Source of the DNA: Kingella sp. (in: b-proteobacteria)
GTDB lineage: Bacteria; Pseudomonadota; Gammaproteobacteria; Burkholderiales; Neisseriaceae
NCBI RefSeq assembly: GCF_030527935.1
Contig: NZ_JAUMZV010000057.1
Location: forward strand, 1-11,577
Direction of reading: 5' to 3'
DNA: 11,577 bases
The notes beneath the pieces are model-generated. The model searched no databases. It saw only the letters and a program-made list of their open reading frames with translations, and was not told where the DNA came from. Positions 6,237-11,577 of the stretch are shown in pieces (within the stretch, counting starts at the first letter, position 1; every line of letters begins with the position of its first letter). A program made the translations under genes and the position numbers.

Positions 6237-6310
6237 TGGGTTCACTTGTGTGGTGTGGCGTGGCAGAAACGAATGCGCTCACTATCAAACAGTATTCAAA
6301 TCCCAAATGC

Positions 6311-6350
6311 AAAAAAGGCAGCCTGAAAACCGTATTCAGGCTGCTTTTTG
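6311..6350. terminator. Bidirectional uptake-sequence terminator
   Basis: An exact uptake sequence (6316-6327) faces a one-mismatch copy (6335-6346). There are A residues on the left and TTTTT on the right, so it can end transcripts from both sides: the fusion gene (+) and the secreted-protein gene (-). A further one-mismatch copy lies at 6354-6365. The 33 bases 6318-6350 recur exactly at 6880-6912. Confidence 0.75.
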
Positions 6351-6369
6351 CGTTTCAGGCTGCTTTGGG

Positions 6370-6732
6370 CTATTGCAAATCGTTTGTGGATGCTGCGCCG
6401 CCCATTGTGCCTGTGGTTTTCAGGCTGCTGGATTTGAGCCAGCCATCGTGGGCATCGCTGTTCTTGTCCAGATACATGGCGTAGTCGTAGCCGCCATAGG
6501 TTTGGTACACGACAACGTGGTCGTGGCGCACGATAAAGGTTGGGATTTTGCAGGCGGCGTGGGGTGCGCTGTGAAAATGCGGTTTGCGGGCGGTAACTAT
6601 TTTGCCAAGCACGGGGCGATGGTGCGCGGCGGTGGCTTGGGCGCGTTGGTTGAGCGCGGCGCAGTTAATTGCCCATGCGGGGGTGGCGAGTAGGGCGGTA
6701 ATCAGGGCGAGAGATGGGGTAAACGGTTTCAT
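6370..6732 (-). CDS. Small secreted protein, possibly SH3-like
   Basis: A 120-residue protein starting MKPFTPSLALITALLATPAWA, a clear signal peptide with cleavage likely after Ala21. The mature part of about 99 residues has two cysteines (Cys24 and Cys61) that could form a disulfide. Near the end, 'VVVYQTYGGYDYAMYLD' is followed by 'DGWLKSSSLK', reminiscent of bacterial SH3-like domains that end in GW(V/L)..S.L; this is a weak resemblance and I do not recognise the family. The frame is open upstream to 6816 but that part is repeat-derived, and the signal peptide decides the start. I see no strong Shine-Dalgarno. The last residues lie close to an uptake-like sequence. Probably periplasmic; function unknown. 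Confidence 0.7.
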   Translation of the reverse strand: MKPFTPSLALITALLATPAWAINCAALNQRAQATAAHHRPVLGKIVTARKPHFHSAPHAACKIPTFIVRHDHVVVYQTYGGYDYAMYLDKNSDAHDGWLKSSSLKTTGTMGGAASTNDLQ

Positions 6733-6787
6733 GGAATGAATAGTCTTGTGGAGCTTGAAATATATAGTAAGAATAAAAACAGCATCA

Positions 6788-6858
6788 GTAGGGTGTGTGG
6801 CTTTGCCACGCACCATTGCTTGTTACTAAACGGTGCGTGAGCAAGCTCACAACCCTAT
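6788..6858. repeat. Dispersed hairpin repeat B, complete copy
   Basis: Starts TAGGGTGTGTGGC and ends CTCACAACCCTA, forming imperfect terminal inverted repeats of about 27 bases. Each half has its own small hairpin: GTGGC/GCCAC (6798-6810) in the left half and GTGAGC/GCTCAC in the right half. A partial copy lies at 8801-8851. It separates the secreted-protein gene from the TraB/GumN gene. Confidence 0.6.
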
Positions 6859-6879
6859 TTGCTTTGCGAAATCCTAACA

Positions 6880-6927
6880 GCAGCCTGAAAACCGTATTCA
6901 GGCTGCTTTTTGGTTTTCAGGCTGCCT
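6880..6927 (-). terminator. Uptake-sequence hairpin after the TraB/GumN gene
   Basis: GCAGCCTGAA pairs with TTCAGGCTGC in 6880-6907, followed by an exact uptake sequence at 6916-6927. The cassette ends 5 bases from the stop codon of the TraB/GumN gene and duplicates the one at 6318-6365, which lies at the same distance from the next stop codon. Confidence 0.6.
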
Positions 6928-6931
6928 TTGC

Positions 6932-7975
6932 TTACTGCCACACCGCTATTTTGGGCAGCGGTTCAACTTGGTAGCCGTTGTCGCGCAGCAGCATGATTAG
7001 GCCTTGGTTGCCAATCAGGTGGGCTGTGCCAACGGCAAACAGGGTGGGCTGTTTGGCGGTTTCGGCTTGGATTTTGGGCAGCCAGTTGCGGTTGCGGGCA
7101 ACGATAAGCTGTTGCACGAACCAGTCGGCAAGTTGCTGTTGTTGCGCTTGGCTAAGGCTGCTTTCGGGGTCAAACTCGGTGTCTTTTTGCATCAGGGCGG
7201 GGATTTGGGCGAAGTTGCCGTTGGCGTAGGCTTCGGCGATGATTTTGTCGTCGTCTTTTTGCGGGCGTTTTGCCCAGTCGTTGAGCCCTGCGATGATGAG
7301 TTCTTCGGGCAGGATGTGGAAGTAGGCAAGGGCTTCTATGTGGCTTTCTAGGCTGCCGCGCGGTTTGTGTTGGGCGATGGCTTGGCTGACGATAAGGTTG
7401 TCCACGCCTGTTTCGTTGCTGTCTCCTGCTTCGCGTAGGCTTAATGTGGTGAGAAAGATGGCCCATGGCTGATATTGGTCTAGGTTTTGGGCGAGCGGTT
7501 CGGTGTTGGGGTAGGTGCGGATGCGTTGTTTTAGGGCGTTGAAGGCGCGGCTGCCCATTTTTTGCGAGAGTGGGCTGTCGCTGAGCATGGCTTGGGCGAT
7601 GCTTTGTTGGGTGCTTTCGGGGATGTCGCTGGGGACTTCGGTGATGATTTTTTGGCTTTGGTTGATGAGCTGGCTGAGCGCGGGGCTAATTTGGGCGTGG
7701 GCTTTGCCAATGTGGATGGTGCCGAGCAGGTAGGAATCGGTTTGCCCTGCTTTGCTGATTTTCCACAGGTTGCTTTCTAGCTTGACGCTGTGCCAGTCAA
7801 AGGGGGTGGGGCTGTATTGCTTGGGGGCGGGTAGGGGGAGGGTGGGGCTGGCTGGGCGGGATTTTTTGCTGGCTTGCGGGGTGGCGGGGCTGGGTTGCCA
7901 AAATTGGATGCCGATGTTGGCGAGTATCAGCAGGGCGATAAAGGCGATAAGGAGTTTAAGGTGTTTGCTGTTCAT
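6932..7975 (-). CDS. TraB/GumN family protein, membrane-anchored
   Basis: A 347-residue protein with an N-terminal signal anchor (about residues 6-25), a Pro/Ser-rich linker to about 60, and a TraB/GumN-type domain. Family hallmarks are visible: 'LWKISKAGQTDSYLLGTIH' near the domain start with GTIH at 85-88, a Glu shortly after (TEVP, Glu113), and a second GxxH, GTAH, at 316-319, followed by 'GLIMLLRDNGYQVEPL'. The family includes the metazoan TIKI proteases, which use paired GxxH motifs and a Glu as a metal site, so a metalloprotease is possible; bacterial members are mostly uncharacterised. The domain would face the periplasm. The start at 7975 is in a CCCACCATGA context without a Shine-Dalgarno. 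It is not evidently coupled to rlmH upstream; two uptake sequences lie between them. Confidence 0.85.
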   Translation of the reverse strand: MNSKHLKLLIAFIALLILANIGIQFWQPSPATPQASKKSRPASPTLPLPAPKQYSPTPFDWHSVKLESNLWKISKAGQTDSYLLGTIHIGKAHAQISPALSQLINQSQKIITEVPSDIPESTQQSIAQAMLSDSPLSQKMGSRAFNALKQRIRTYPNTEPLAQNLDQYQPWAIFLTTLSLREAGDSNETGVDNLIVSQAIAQHKPRGSLESHIEALAYFHILPEELIIAGLNDWAKRPQKDDDKIIAEAYANGNFAQIPALMQKDTEFDPESSLSQAQQQQLADWFVQQLIVARNRNWLPKIQAETAKQPTLFAVGTAHLIGNQGLIMLLRDNGYQVEPLPKIAVWQ

Positions 7976-8084
7976 GGTGGGTCTTGGGGTGGGCGGGTAA
8001 ATTTGCTTACGGTTTTCAGGCTGCCTTTGGATGCGCTATTTGCCGGCGAGCCGCTGATGTTTTATTTCAGGCTGCCTTTGGGGT

Positions 8085-8555
8085 TTATTCTCGGTGGTAG
8101 GGGTGGTTATTCAAAATGGAGACGGCGCGATAGAGTTGCTCGGTGAGCAGCACGCGCACCATGCCGTGTGGCAGGGTTAGGCTGGATAGGCGCAGCATTA
8201 GGTGGGCGCGTTGTTTTAGGCTGTCGGTCATGCCGTCTGCGCCGCCGATGATGAAGCAGGGGTGTGCGCCGTTTTGTTGCCATGTGCGCAGGTGTTCGGC
8301 GAGTTCTACGGATGTGGGGGCTTTGCCGCGCTCGTCTAGGGCGATGATGTGGGCGTTGGCGGGCAGGGCTTCTAGGATGCGTTTTTCTTCGGCTGCCATG
8401 CCTTGTGCGCTGCTGATGCCTGCGCCGCGTTTTTCGGGTTTGATTTCTTTGATGGTGTAGTGGATGTCGCGCCCGAAGCGTTTGCTGTATTCGTTTACGG
8501 CTTCGGTTACCCAATGGGGCATTTTGGTGCCTACGGCTAGGATGGTGATGTTCAT
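8085..8555 (-). CDS. rlmH: 23S rRNA (pseudouridine1915-N3) methyltransferase
   Basis: SPOUT-family enzyme that methylates pseudouridine 1915 in helix 69 of 23S rRNA, using S-adenosylmethionine, on assembled 70S ribosomes. The product is 156 residues, the family's usual length. Visible motifs are LDERGK at 73-78, FIIGGADGM at 101-109 (cofactor-binding knot), LSSLTLPHGMVR near 113-124 and the conserved C-terminal end HPYHRE. The frame is open upstream to 8645, but that part runs through an uptake sequence and repeat A; MNITILAVGTKMP is the standard start. It has a CCCACCATGA start context and no Shine-Dalgarno. In many bacteria rlmH directly follows rsfS; here a TPR gene lies between them. Confidence 0.96.
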   Translation of the reverse strand: MNITILAVGTKMPHWVTEAVNEYSKRFGRDIHYTIKEIKPEKRGAGISSAQGMAAEEKRILEALPANAHIIALDERGKAPTSVELAEHLRTWQQNGAHPCFIIGGADGMTDSLKQRAHLMLRLSSLTLPHGMVRVLLTEQLYRAVSILNNHPYHRE

Positions 8556-8574
8556 GGTGGGGAGTGGGGGGGTA

Positions 8575-8586
8575 AGGCAGCCTGAA
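8575..8586 (+). repeat. Uptake sequence upstream of rlmH
   Basis: A single exact AGGCAGCCTGAA, 20 bases upstream of the rlmH start. It has no inverted partner nearby, so it is more likely purely an uptake signal than a terminator. Confidence 0.85.
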
Positions 8587-8614
8587 AATGGGGTTGGCTG
8601 GTGTGGGGTGGGGA

Positions 8615-8647
8615 CATTTATGGCGACGAGCCGTCGCCGTTCCATTT
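8615..8647 (-). repeat. Dispersed hairpin repeat A, partial copy 3
   Basis: On the minus strand it reads AATGGAACGGCGACG, continuing into CTCGTCGCC. The stem GGCGACG/CGTCGCC encloses three bases. It matches hairpin 1 of the copy at 1988-2079, with base changes on both sides of the stem that keep pairing. The second half of the repeat is absent. Confidence 0.6.
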
Positions 8648-8800
8648 GTTGCTAAGGTGTTTTCAACCTTGCGCGTTGCGCTGCGGTATACCCCTTTATA
8701 TCCAAATCAAAGATTTGGACAAATGGATAAGGCTGCCGTTGGGTAGTCGTTATGTTGAAATATCCAGTTAAATCAGTATGCAGGGTATGCCTACTTGTTT
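8648..8800. other. Unassigned intergenic stretch
   Basis: No gene is supported. It contains a short perfect inverted repeat, TCCAAATC/GATTTGGA (8701-8719), and a partial uptake sequence. A minus-strand frame of 64 codons (8652-8846) crosses it, but it runs into repeat B and has no start signals or recognisable domain. Confidence 0.35.
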
Positions 8801-8851
8801 GCACGCCATTGGGCTTTGCTACACGGTGCGTGGCACAGCCACACACCCTAC
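8801..8851. repeat. Dispersed hairpin repeat B, partial copy
   Basis: GGTGCGTGGC...GCCACACACCCTA (8825-8850) matches the arms of the copy at 6788-6858, with a GTGGC/GCCAC hairpin. The preceding bases (GCACGCCATTGGGCTTTGCT) align with the middle of that copy. The outer left half is missing. It ends just before the TPR gene's stop codon at 8864. Confidence 0.55.
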
Positions 8852-8863
8852 TTGTGCCGCTGT

Positions 8864-9799
8864 TTAATCGTTTGGCGTGTTACCTGTCATCATCAGCAAC
8901 ACGATGTTTTGAATGGTGTTGTAGATAATGGGATGCTCTTCTTCGTAGGTGTTCATAAAGATAAGCAGGGCTTGGTGGAGCTGGGCAAGGGCTTGCTCGG
9001 GCTGGTGGGTTTGCAGGTGGTGGTAGGCGTGGCGGGAAAGGTATTTGGCGTAGAGCGGGTGGTCTGTGCCGACACGGTGGGCAAGGTGTTGCGCGGCTTG
9101 GTGGTAGTGTTCGGCGGCTTGGTGGTAGTGTTTGAGCGCGTCTAGCGTGGCGGCGAATTCGCAATGGGCGTGGGCGATACTGGGGTGGTGGGCGGGGGCG
9201 GTTTGTTCTAGGGTTTGCACGGTGTGTTGCAGGATGGATAGGGCTTCTGTGGCGTGGTTTTGCTGGCGATAAACGGCGGCGGCGTGGGTGTAGGCTTGGG
9301 CGGTTTGCGGGTGGTGCATGCCGTGTAGGCGTTCAAATTGGGCGGCGGCTTGTTCGTAGTGGTGCAGGGCTTGGGCTAGGTTTTCTTGGGCGTAGTAGCT
9401 GTTGCCTAGGTCGTCGTGGATTTGGGCGATTTGTTCGGCTTCGCGGGCGAGCGATAGGGCTTCTTGTTGGCTGTGTTGGGCTTCGCTGGCTTGGGCGGTG
9501 TGCAGTTGGTTGTTGCCCAGTTGGTTTAGGGCTTGGGCGAGCGTGGTGGGGTTGTCGTGTTGGCGGTAGATGTGTATGGCTTGTTTGAGCAGGGGTTCGG
9601 CGGCGGCGTAATCGCCGTTGGCGGTGTGCCATGCGCCAAGGTTGAGCAGGCTTTGGGCGTGTTGTGGGCTGGTTTCGCCGTGGGTGTGCTGGGTGTAGTC
9701 GTGGGTGTCTTGCAGCTCTTGGGCGAGTTGCTGGTGTTGGTAGTTTTGGATTTGGGTGCGGTGGCGTTGCTGTTGGGCGTTGAGTTGGTGCGGGGTCAT
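8864..9799 (-). CDS. Tetratricopeptide-repeat protein, His/Gln-rich
   Basis: A 311-residue protein without a signal peptide or membrane segment, so probably cytosolic. It contains about six TPR helix pairs spaced about 42 residues apart (roughly 48-81, 85-118, 127-160, 167-200, 209-242 and 252-285). The repeats end with 'HP..A' (GMHHPQTA, APAHHPSIA, GTDHPLYA, EEEHPIIY), the kinesin-light-chain type of TPR. TPR arrays bind partner proteins; no catalytic domain is present. Composition is odd: I count 38 histidines (about 12%) and very many glutamines. The gene lies between rsfS and rlmH in the same direction, where many bacteria have nothing, so a link to ribosome biology is possible but unproven. 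The start MTPHQLNAQQQ has a CCCACCATGA context with no Shine-Dalgarno. Confidence 0.85.
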   Translation of the reverse strand: MTPHQLNAQQQRHRTQIQNYQHQQLAQELQDTHDYTQHTHGETSPQHAQSLLNLGAWHTANGDYAAAEPLLKQAIHIYRQHDNPTTLAQALNQLGNNQLHTAQASEAQHSQQEALSLAREAEQIAQIHDDLGNSYYAQENLAQALHHYEQAAAQFERLHGMHHPQTAQAYTHAAAVYRQQNHATEALSILQHTVQTLEQTAPAHHPSIAHAHCEFAATLDALKHYHQAAEHYHQAAQHLAHRVGTDHPLYAKYLSRHAYHHLQTHQPEQALAQLHQALLIFMNTYEEEHPIIYNTIQNIVLLMMTGNTPND

Positions 9800-9847
9800 G
9801 GTGGGGGGTAGGGCAGCCTGAAAGCGTGAATGTTTACGGTTATATGG

Positions 9848-9884
9848 TTTTCAGGCTGCCTATGGGGTTTAGGCAGCCTGAAAA
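9848..9884 (-). terminator. Uptake-sequence hairpin after rsfS
   Basis: TTTTCAGGCTGCCTA (9848-9862) pairs with TAGGCAGCCTGAAAA (9870-9884) around 7 bases; both arms carry exact uptake sequences. It lies 12 bases past the rsfS stop, upstream of the TPR gene. It has no strong U run, so it may only reduce readthrough. A one-mismatch copy is at 9811-9822. Confidence 0.65.
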
Positions 9885-9896
9885 GTGTTTGCGGGG

Positions 9897-10289
9897 TTAG
9901 TTATCAGCGGCGTGCCACGGTTTGCTTGCGCCTGCGTGAAATTGGGGTTTTTCGCCGCCCCAAAGGGCTTCGATGTCGTAGTAATCGCGCACGGCGGGGA
10001 GCATGACGTGGATGATTAAATCGTCGGCATCCACCAATGCCCATTCGCCGCTGTCTTGCCCTTCGCTGCTCAGGATGGTGTAGCCTGCTTCTTTTAAATC
10101 AACGGCAACGTTGTTGGCTAGGGCTTTGACTTGGCGGGTGGAATCGCCGCTGGCGATTATCATGCGGGCGAATAGGGATGTTTTGTCGCTGGTGTTGAGC
10201 ACGATGATGTCTTTGGCTTTGATGTCTTCTAGGGCATTGACGGCGATGGCGGTCATGTGTTCTAGGTTTTGCTGTTCTTGTTCGGTCAT
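9897..10289 (-). CDS. rsfS: Ribosomal silencing factor RsfS (Iojap family)
   Basis: Binds ribosomal protein uL14 of the large subunit and blocks joining with the small subunit, slowing translation in starvation. The product is 130 residues. Conserved elements are 'DIIVLNTSDKTSLFARMIIASG' near 28-49, 'STRQVKALANNV' near 50-62, 'GQDSGEWALVDADDLIIHVML' near 77-97 and 'RDYYDIEALWG' near 100-110, the family's C-terminal signature. The start at 10289 (MTEQEQQNLEHM) has only weak ribosome-binding signals. Many bacteria order these genes nadD-rsfS-rlmH; here lptG lies upstream and the TPR gene downstream, with rlmH after that. Confidence 0.95.
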   Translation of the reverse strand: MTEQEQQNLEHMTAIAVNALEDIKAKDIIVLNTSDKTSLFARMIIASGDSTRQVKALANNVAVDLKEAGYTILSSEGQDSGEWALVDADDLIIHVMLPAVRDYYDIEALWGGEKPQFHAGASKPWHAADN

Positions 10290-10322
10290 GTTGTGTCTTT
10301 ATGGGGGTGGAAAAATGGGGGA

Positions 10323-10328
10323 ATTATA
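10323..10328 (-). promoter_or_regulatory. Possible -10 box for rsfS
   Basis: A perfect TATAAT on the minus strand, 34 bases upstream of the rsfS start and just past the lptG terminator hairpin. No good -35 box is visible 16-18 bases further upstream, so the call rests on the -10 box and position. Confidence 0.4.
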
Positions 10329-10346
10329 CTGAATTTGGGGGGATTA

Positions 10347-10388
10347 AGGCAGCCTGAAAGTGCCTATGCCTATTGTTTCAGGCTGCCT
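10347..10388 (-). terminator. Uptake-sequence hairpin overlapping the lptG stop
   Basis: Exact inverted uptake sequences at 10347-10358 and 10377-10388 form a stem with an 18-base loop. The right copy overlaps the lptG stop codon (10387-10389). Because of the overlap, a translating ribosome would cover part of the stem, and there is no long U run. Confidence 0.6.
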
Positions 10389-11454
10389 ATCGCCGCTCTT
10401 GTTTGCGAATCAGATACATTGCCCAACAGCCAAAGGCGGCGGTGGGCAGGATGGCGGAAAGCATGGCGGGCACGCCATAAAGCTGGGTGGTGAAGCCAAA
10501 TAGTCGCCCTGTGAAAAAGAACAGCAGCCCAAGGCAGATGCCGCCAAACAGTTTTAAGCCCATGTTGCTGTGCCGCCCTGAATTGGGGGTAAAGGCAAGG
10601 GCAACCAGTGCCATGACTACGGTGGCGATGGGGTAGATAAGTTTGTTCCACCATGCCACATCGTAGGCTTGGGTTTGCTGGTGGTTTTCTTTGAGATAGC
10701 GGATGTATTGGGTGAGCGCGGTGAAGCTCATTTGCTCGGGTTTGACGAGTAATACGTTGAGCAAAGGCTTGCCGATGTCGGTTTGCCATTCGCGCTCGGC
10801 TTGCTGCTGCGGCTGGGCGCGGTTGTTGGCAAGGGTGGTGCTGTGGGTGTTGTGCAGTTGCCATTTGCCGCTGGCTACGGTGGCTTTTTCCGCGCTGATG
10901 GCTTCGGTGAGCTGGAATTGGTCGTTGTAGTGCCAGATTTTGATGCCAACGAGCGTGTTGTCGGGCAGCATGGACGCAACGTTTATCATGCTGCCTTGCT
11001 GCTTAATCCAAATGCCGTTGTGGGCGGCGGCGATTTGCCCCGCGCGGGCGTTGGCTTTCATTTCATCGCCACGGCGGCTTAACTCGGGCGCGAGCCATTC
11101 GCCCAGCAAAATGGTGGCGATGGCAAAAATTGCGCTGAATTTGATGATGATGCCGATGATGTTGGCGGTGGATAAGCCGCTGGTTTTAATCACGGCGAGC
11201 TCGCTGTTGTTGGATAGCTGGTTGAGCGCAATCAGCCCGCCGATGAGCGTGGCAAGCGGCATCAGCTGATAGGCGCGGGCGGGCATTTGCATCAGGATGT
11301 ATTTTGTTGCCACCCAAAGCGTGTATTGGTTCTGCCCAACTACGCTGGTTTCGCTAATCAGGTCAATAAAGCTGTATAGCGCGAGAATGGCGAACAGCGC
11401 GTAGCAAGAAGCGATGGCAAGGCGTTTGATGAGATAGCGGGTGATAAGGTTCAT
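10387..11454 (-). CDS. lptG: LPS export ABC transporter permease LptG
   Basis: Inner-membrane subunit of the LptB2FG transporter that extracts lipopolysaccharide and passes it to LptC and the periplasmic bridge. The product is 355 residues, with the family's layout: transmembrane helices near 12-32, 60-80 and 98-118, a large periplasmic beta-jellyroll domain at about 130-265, and three more helices at about 275-292, 305-325 and 330-350. Recognisable segments are the N-terminal 'RYLIKRL' and 'LATLIGGLIALNQLSNNSELAVIKTSGLS', the cytoplasmic coupling region. LptG rather than LptF is chosen from the overall similarity to the YjgQ type. The start at 11454 is in a CACCATGA context without a Shine-Dalgarno. 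lptF, often the neighbour upstream, does not seem to lie directly before it here. Confidence 0.93.
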   Translation of the reverse strand: MNLITRYLIKRLAIASCYALFAILALYSFIDLISETSVVGQNQYTLWVATKYILMQMPARAYQLMPLATLIGGLIALNQLSNNSELAVIKTSGLSTANIIGIIIKFSAIFAIATILLGEWLAPELSRRGDEMKANARAGQIAAAHNGIWIKQQGSMINVASMLPDNTLVGIKIWHYNDQFQLTEAISAEKATVASGKWQLHNTHSTTLANNRAQPQQQAEREWQTDIGKPLLNVLLVKPEQMSFTALTQYIRYLKENHQQTQAYDVAWWNKLIYPIATVVMALVALAFTPNSGRHSNMGLKLFGGICLGLLFFFTGRLFGFTTQLYGVPAMLSAILPTAAFGCWAMYLIRKQERR

Positions 11455-11482
11455 GGTGATACTTAAAAATTTATGATGATTA

Positions 11483-11520
11483 GAGCAGCCTGAAACTAAA
11501 ATTATACTTTCAGGCTGCCC
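11483..11520 (-). terminator. Imperfect uptake-sequence hairpin upstream of lptG
   Basis: AGCAGCCTGAAA and TTTCAGGCTGCCC (ending at 11520) form a stem of about 12 bp around an AT-rich loop, on the 3' side of the partial leftward frame at the window edge. The minus strand of the loop carries TATAAT (11501-11506), 47 bases before the lptG start. The same short stretch could therefore end the upstream gene and supply a -10 box for lptG; no -35 is evident. Confidence 0.45.
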
Positions 11521-11531
11521 AAAATAAAAAA

Positions 11532-11577
11532 TTAATAAAACAAGCTATCGCGACAATCTTGGTCCATCCATGCCCCT
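11532..11577 (-). CDS. Possible 3' end of an upstream leftward gene
   Basis: On the minus strand the last bases read ...GAWMDQDCRDSLFY followed by TAA (11532-11534), with the uptake-sequence hairpin 12 bases downstream. Only 14 codons are visible, so the family cannot be named. Support is the open frame and the terminator-like hairpin after it; another frame also ends here (TAG at 11545-11547), so this is tentative. Confidence 0.3.
   Translation of the reverse strand, partial: GAWMDQDCRDSLFY

Larger units (their letters stand above)
364..10388. repeat. DNA uptake sequences, AGGCAGCCTGAA dialect
   Basis: Exact copies on the + strand start at 364, 595, 1970, 2147, 5389, 5504, 5525, 6137, 6316, 8575, 9871 and 10347. 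Exact complements (TTCAGGCTGCCT) start at 391, 615, 1862, 4574, 6002, 6916, 8015, 8066, 9850 and 10377. That is 22 by eye, about one per 525 bases. One-mismatch copies include 1799, 2902, 4901, 6117 (overlapping the fusion gene stop), 6335, 6354, 6419, 9811 and 11509. In Neisseriaceae such 12-mers are bound by the pilus protein ComP and promote uptake of related DNA; this spelling is the Kingella-type dialect. Confidence 0.95.

Noticed and set aside
8556..8645. N-terminal extension of rlmH
   Set aside because: It is encoded by repeat A and an uptake sequence; RlmH proteins start at MNITILAVGTKMP and are 155-160 residues long.
8652..8846. 64-codon frame on the minus strand
   Set aside because: It starts inside repeat B, crosses a small inverted repeat and has no ribosome-binding site or recognisable domain.
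9100..9800. G/T-rich low-complexity run on the + strand (many 'gggcttgggc' words)
   Set aside because: It is explained by the Ala-, Gln- and His-rich TPR coding sequence on the minus strand, not by a separate repeat element.
364..10388. CRISPR-like array from the many short repeats
   Set aside because: The repeats are 12-base uptake sequences on both strands at irregular spacing; there are no equal-length spacers and no cas genes.
10370..10864. 164-codon minus-strand frame overlapping lptG
   Set aside because: It is the wrong frame of the lptG coding strand; lptG's membrane helices and length explain the region.

Overview
The window looks like chromosomal DNA of a Neisseriaceae bacterium, most likely a Kingella-type species. 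The main evidence is the 12-mer AGGCAGCCTGAA (or its complement), the DNA uptake sequence dialect known from some Kingella species. I count about 22 exact copies and many one-mismatch copies in 11.6 kb. The proteins (class II fructose-bisphosphate aldolase, ClpP, trigger factor, RlmH, RsfS, LptG) also read as Neisseriaceae orthologues.

Layout. 1-352: the end of a possible insertion sequence, then a 5'-truncated MoaF-like small protein gene (+). 634-1698: fba (-) with a good promoter and Shine-Dalgarno. 1699-2246: a gene-free stretch packed with uptake-sequence hairpins, one copy of a dispersed hairpin repeat, and a perfect 77-bp palindrome abutting the clpP stop. 2247-4286: clpP and tig (-), the usual trigger factor/ClpP pair, separated by a terminator. 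4391-4554: a complete tRNA-Leu(CAG) unit (+) with promoter and terminator. 4604-6118: a 504-residue membrane protein (+) that appears to fuse a PAP2-type phosphatase domain to a squalene/phytoene-synthase-like domain; this is the most unusual gene here. 6370-11454: a leftward series of a small secreted protein, a TraB/GumN-family protein, rlmH, a His/Gln-rich TPR protein, rsfS and lptG. The last bases probably hold the 3' end of another leftward gene.

How the genes relate. Most are housekeeping: glycolysis (fba), protein folding and proteolysis (tig, clpP), ribosome maturation and silencing (rlmH, rsfS), LPS export (lptG) and translation (tRNA-Leu). The accessory or poorly understood genes are the PAP2/synthase fusion, the TPR protein lying between rsfS and rlmH, the TraB/GumN protein and the small secreted protein.

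The spaces between genes are unusually structured. Uptake sequences are paired as inverted repeats after many stop codons and probably act as terminators. Two further families of short hairpin repeats keep their stems while the bases change. Several genes share the start context CCCACCATGA with no visible Shine-Dalgarno. I see no CRISPR array, prophage, complete transposase gene or classical defence system.
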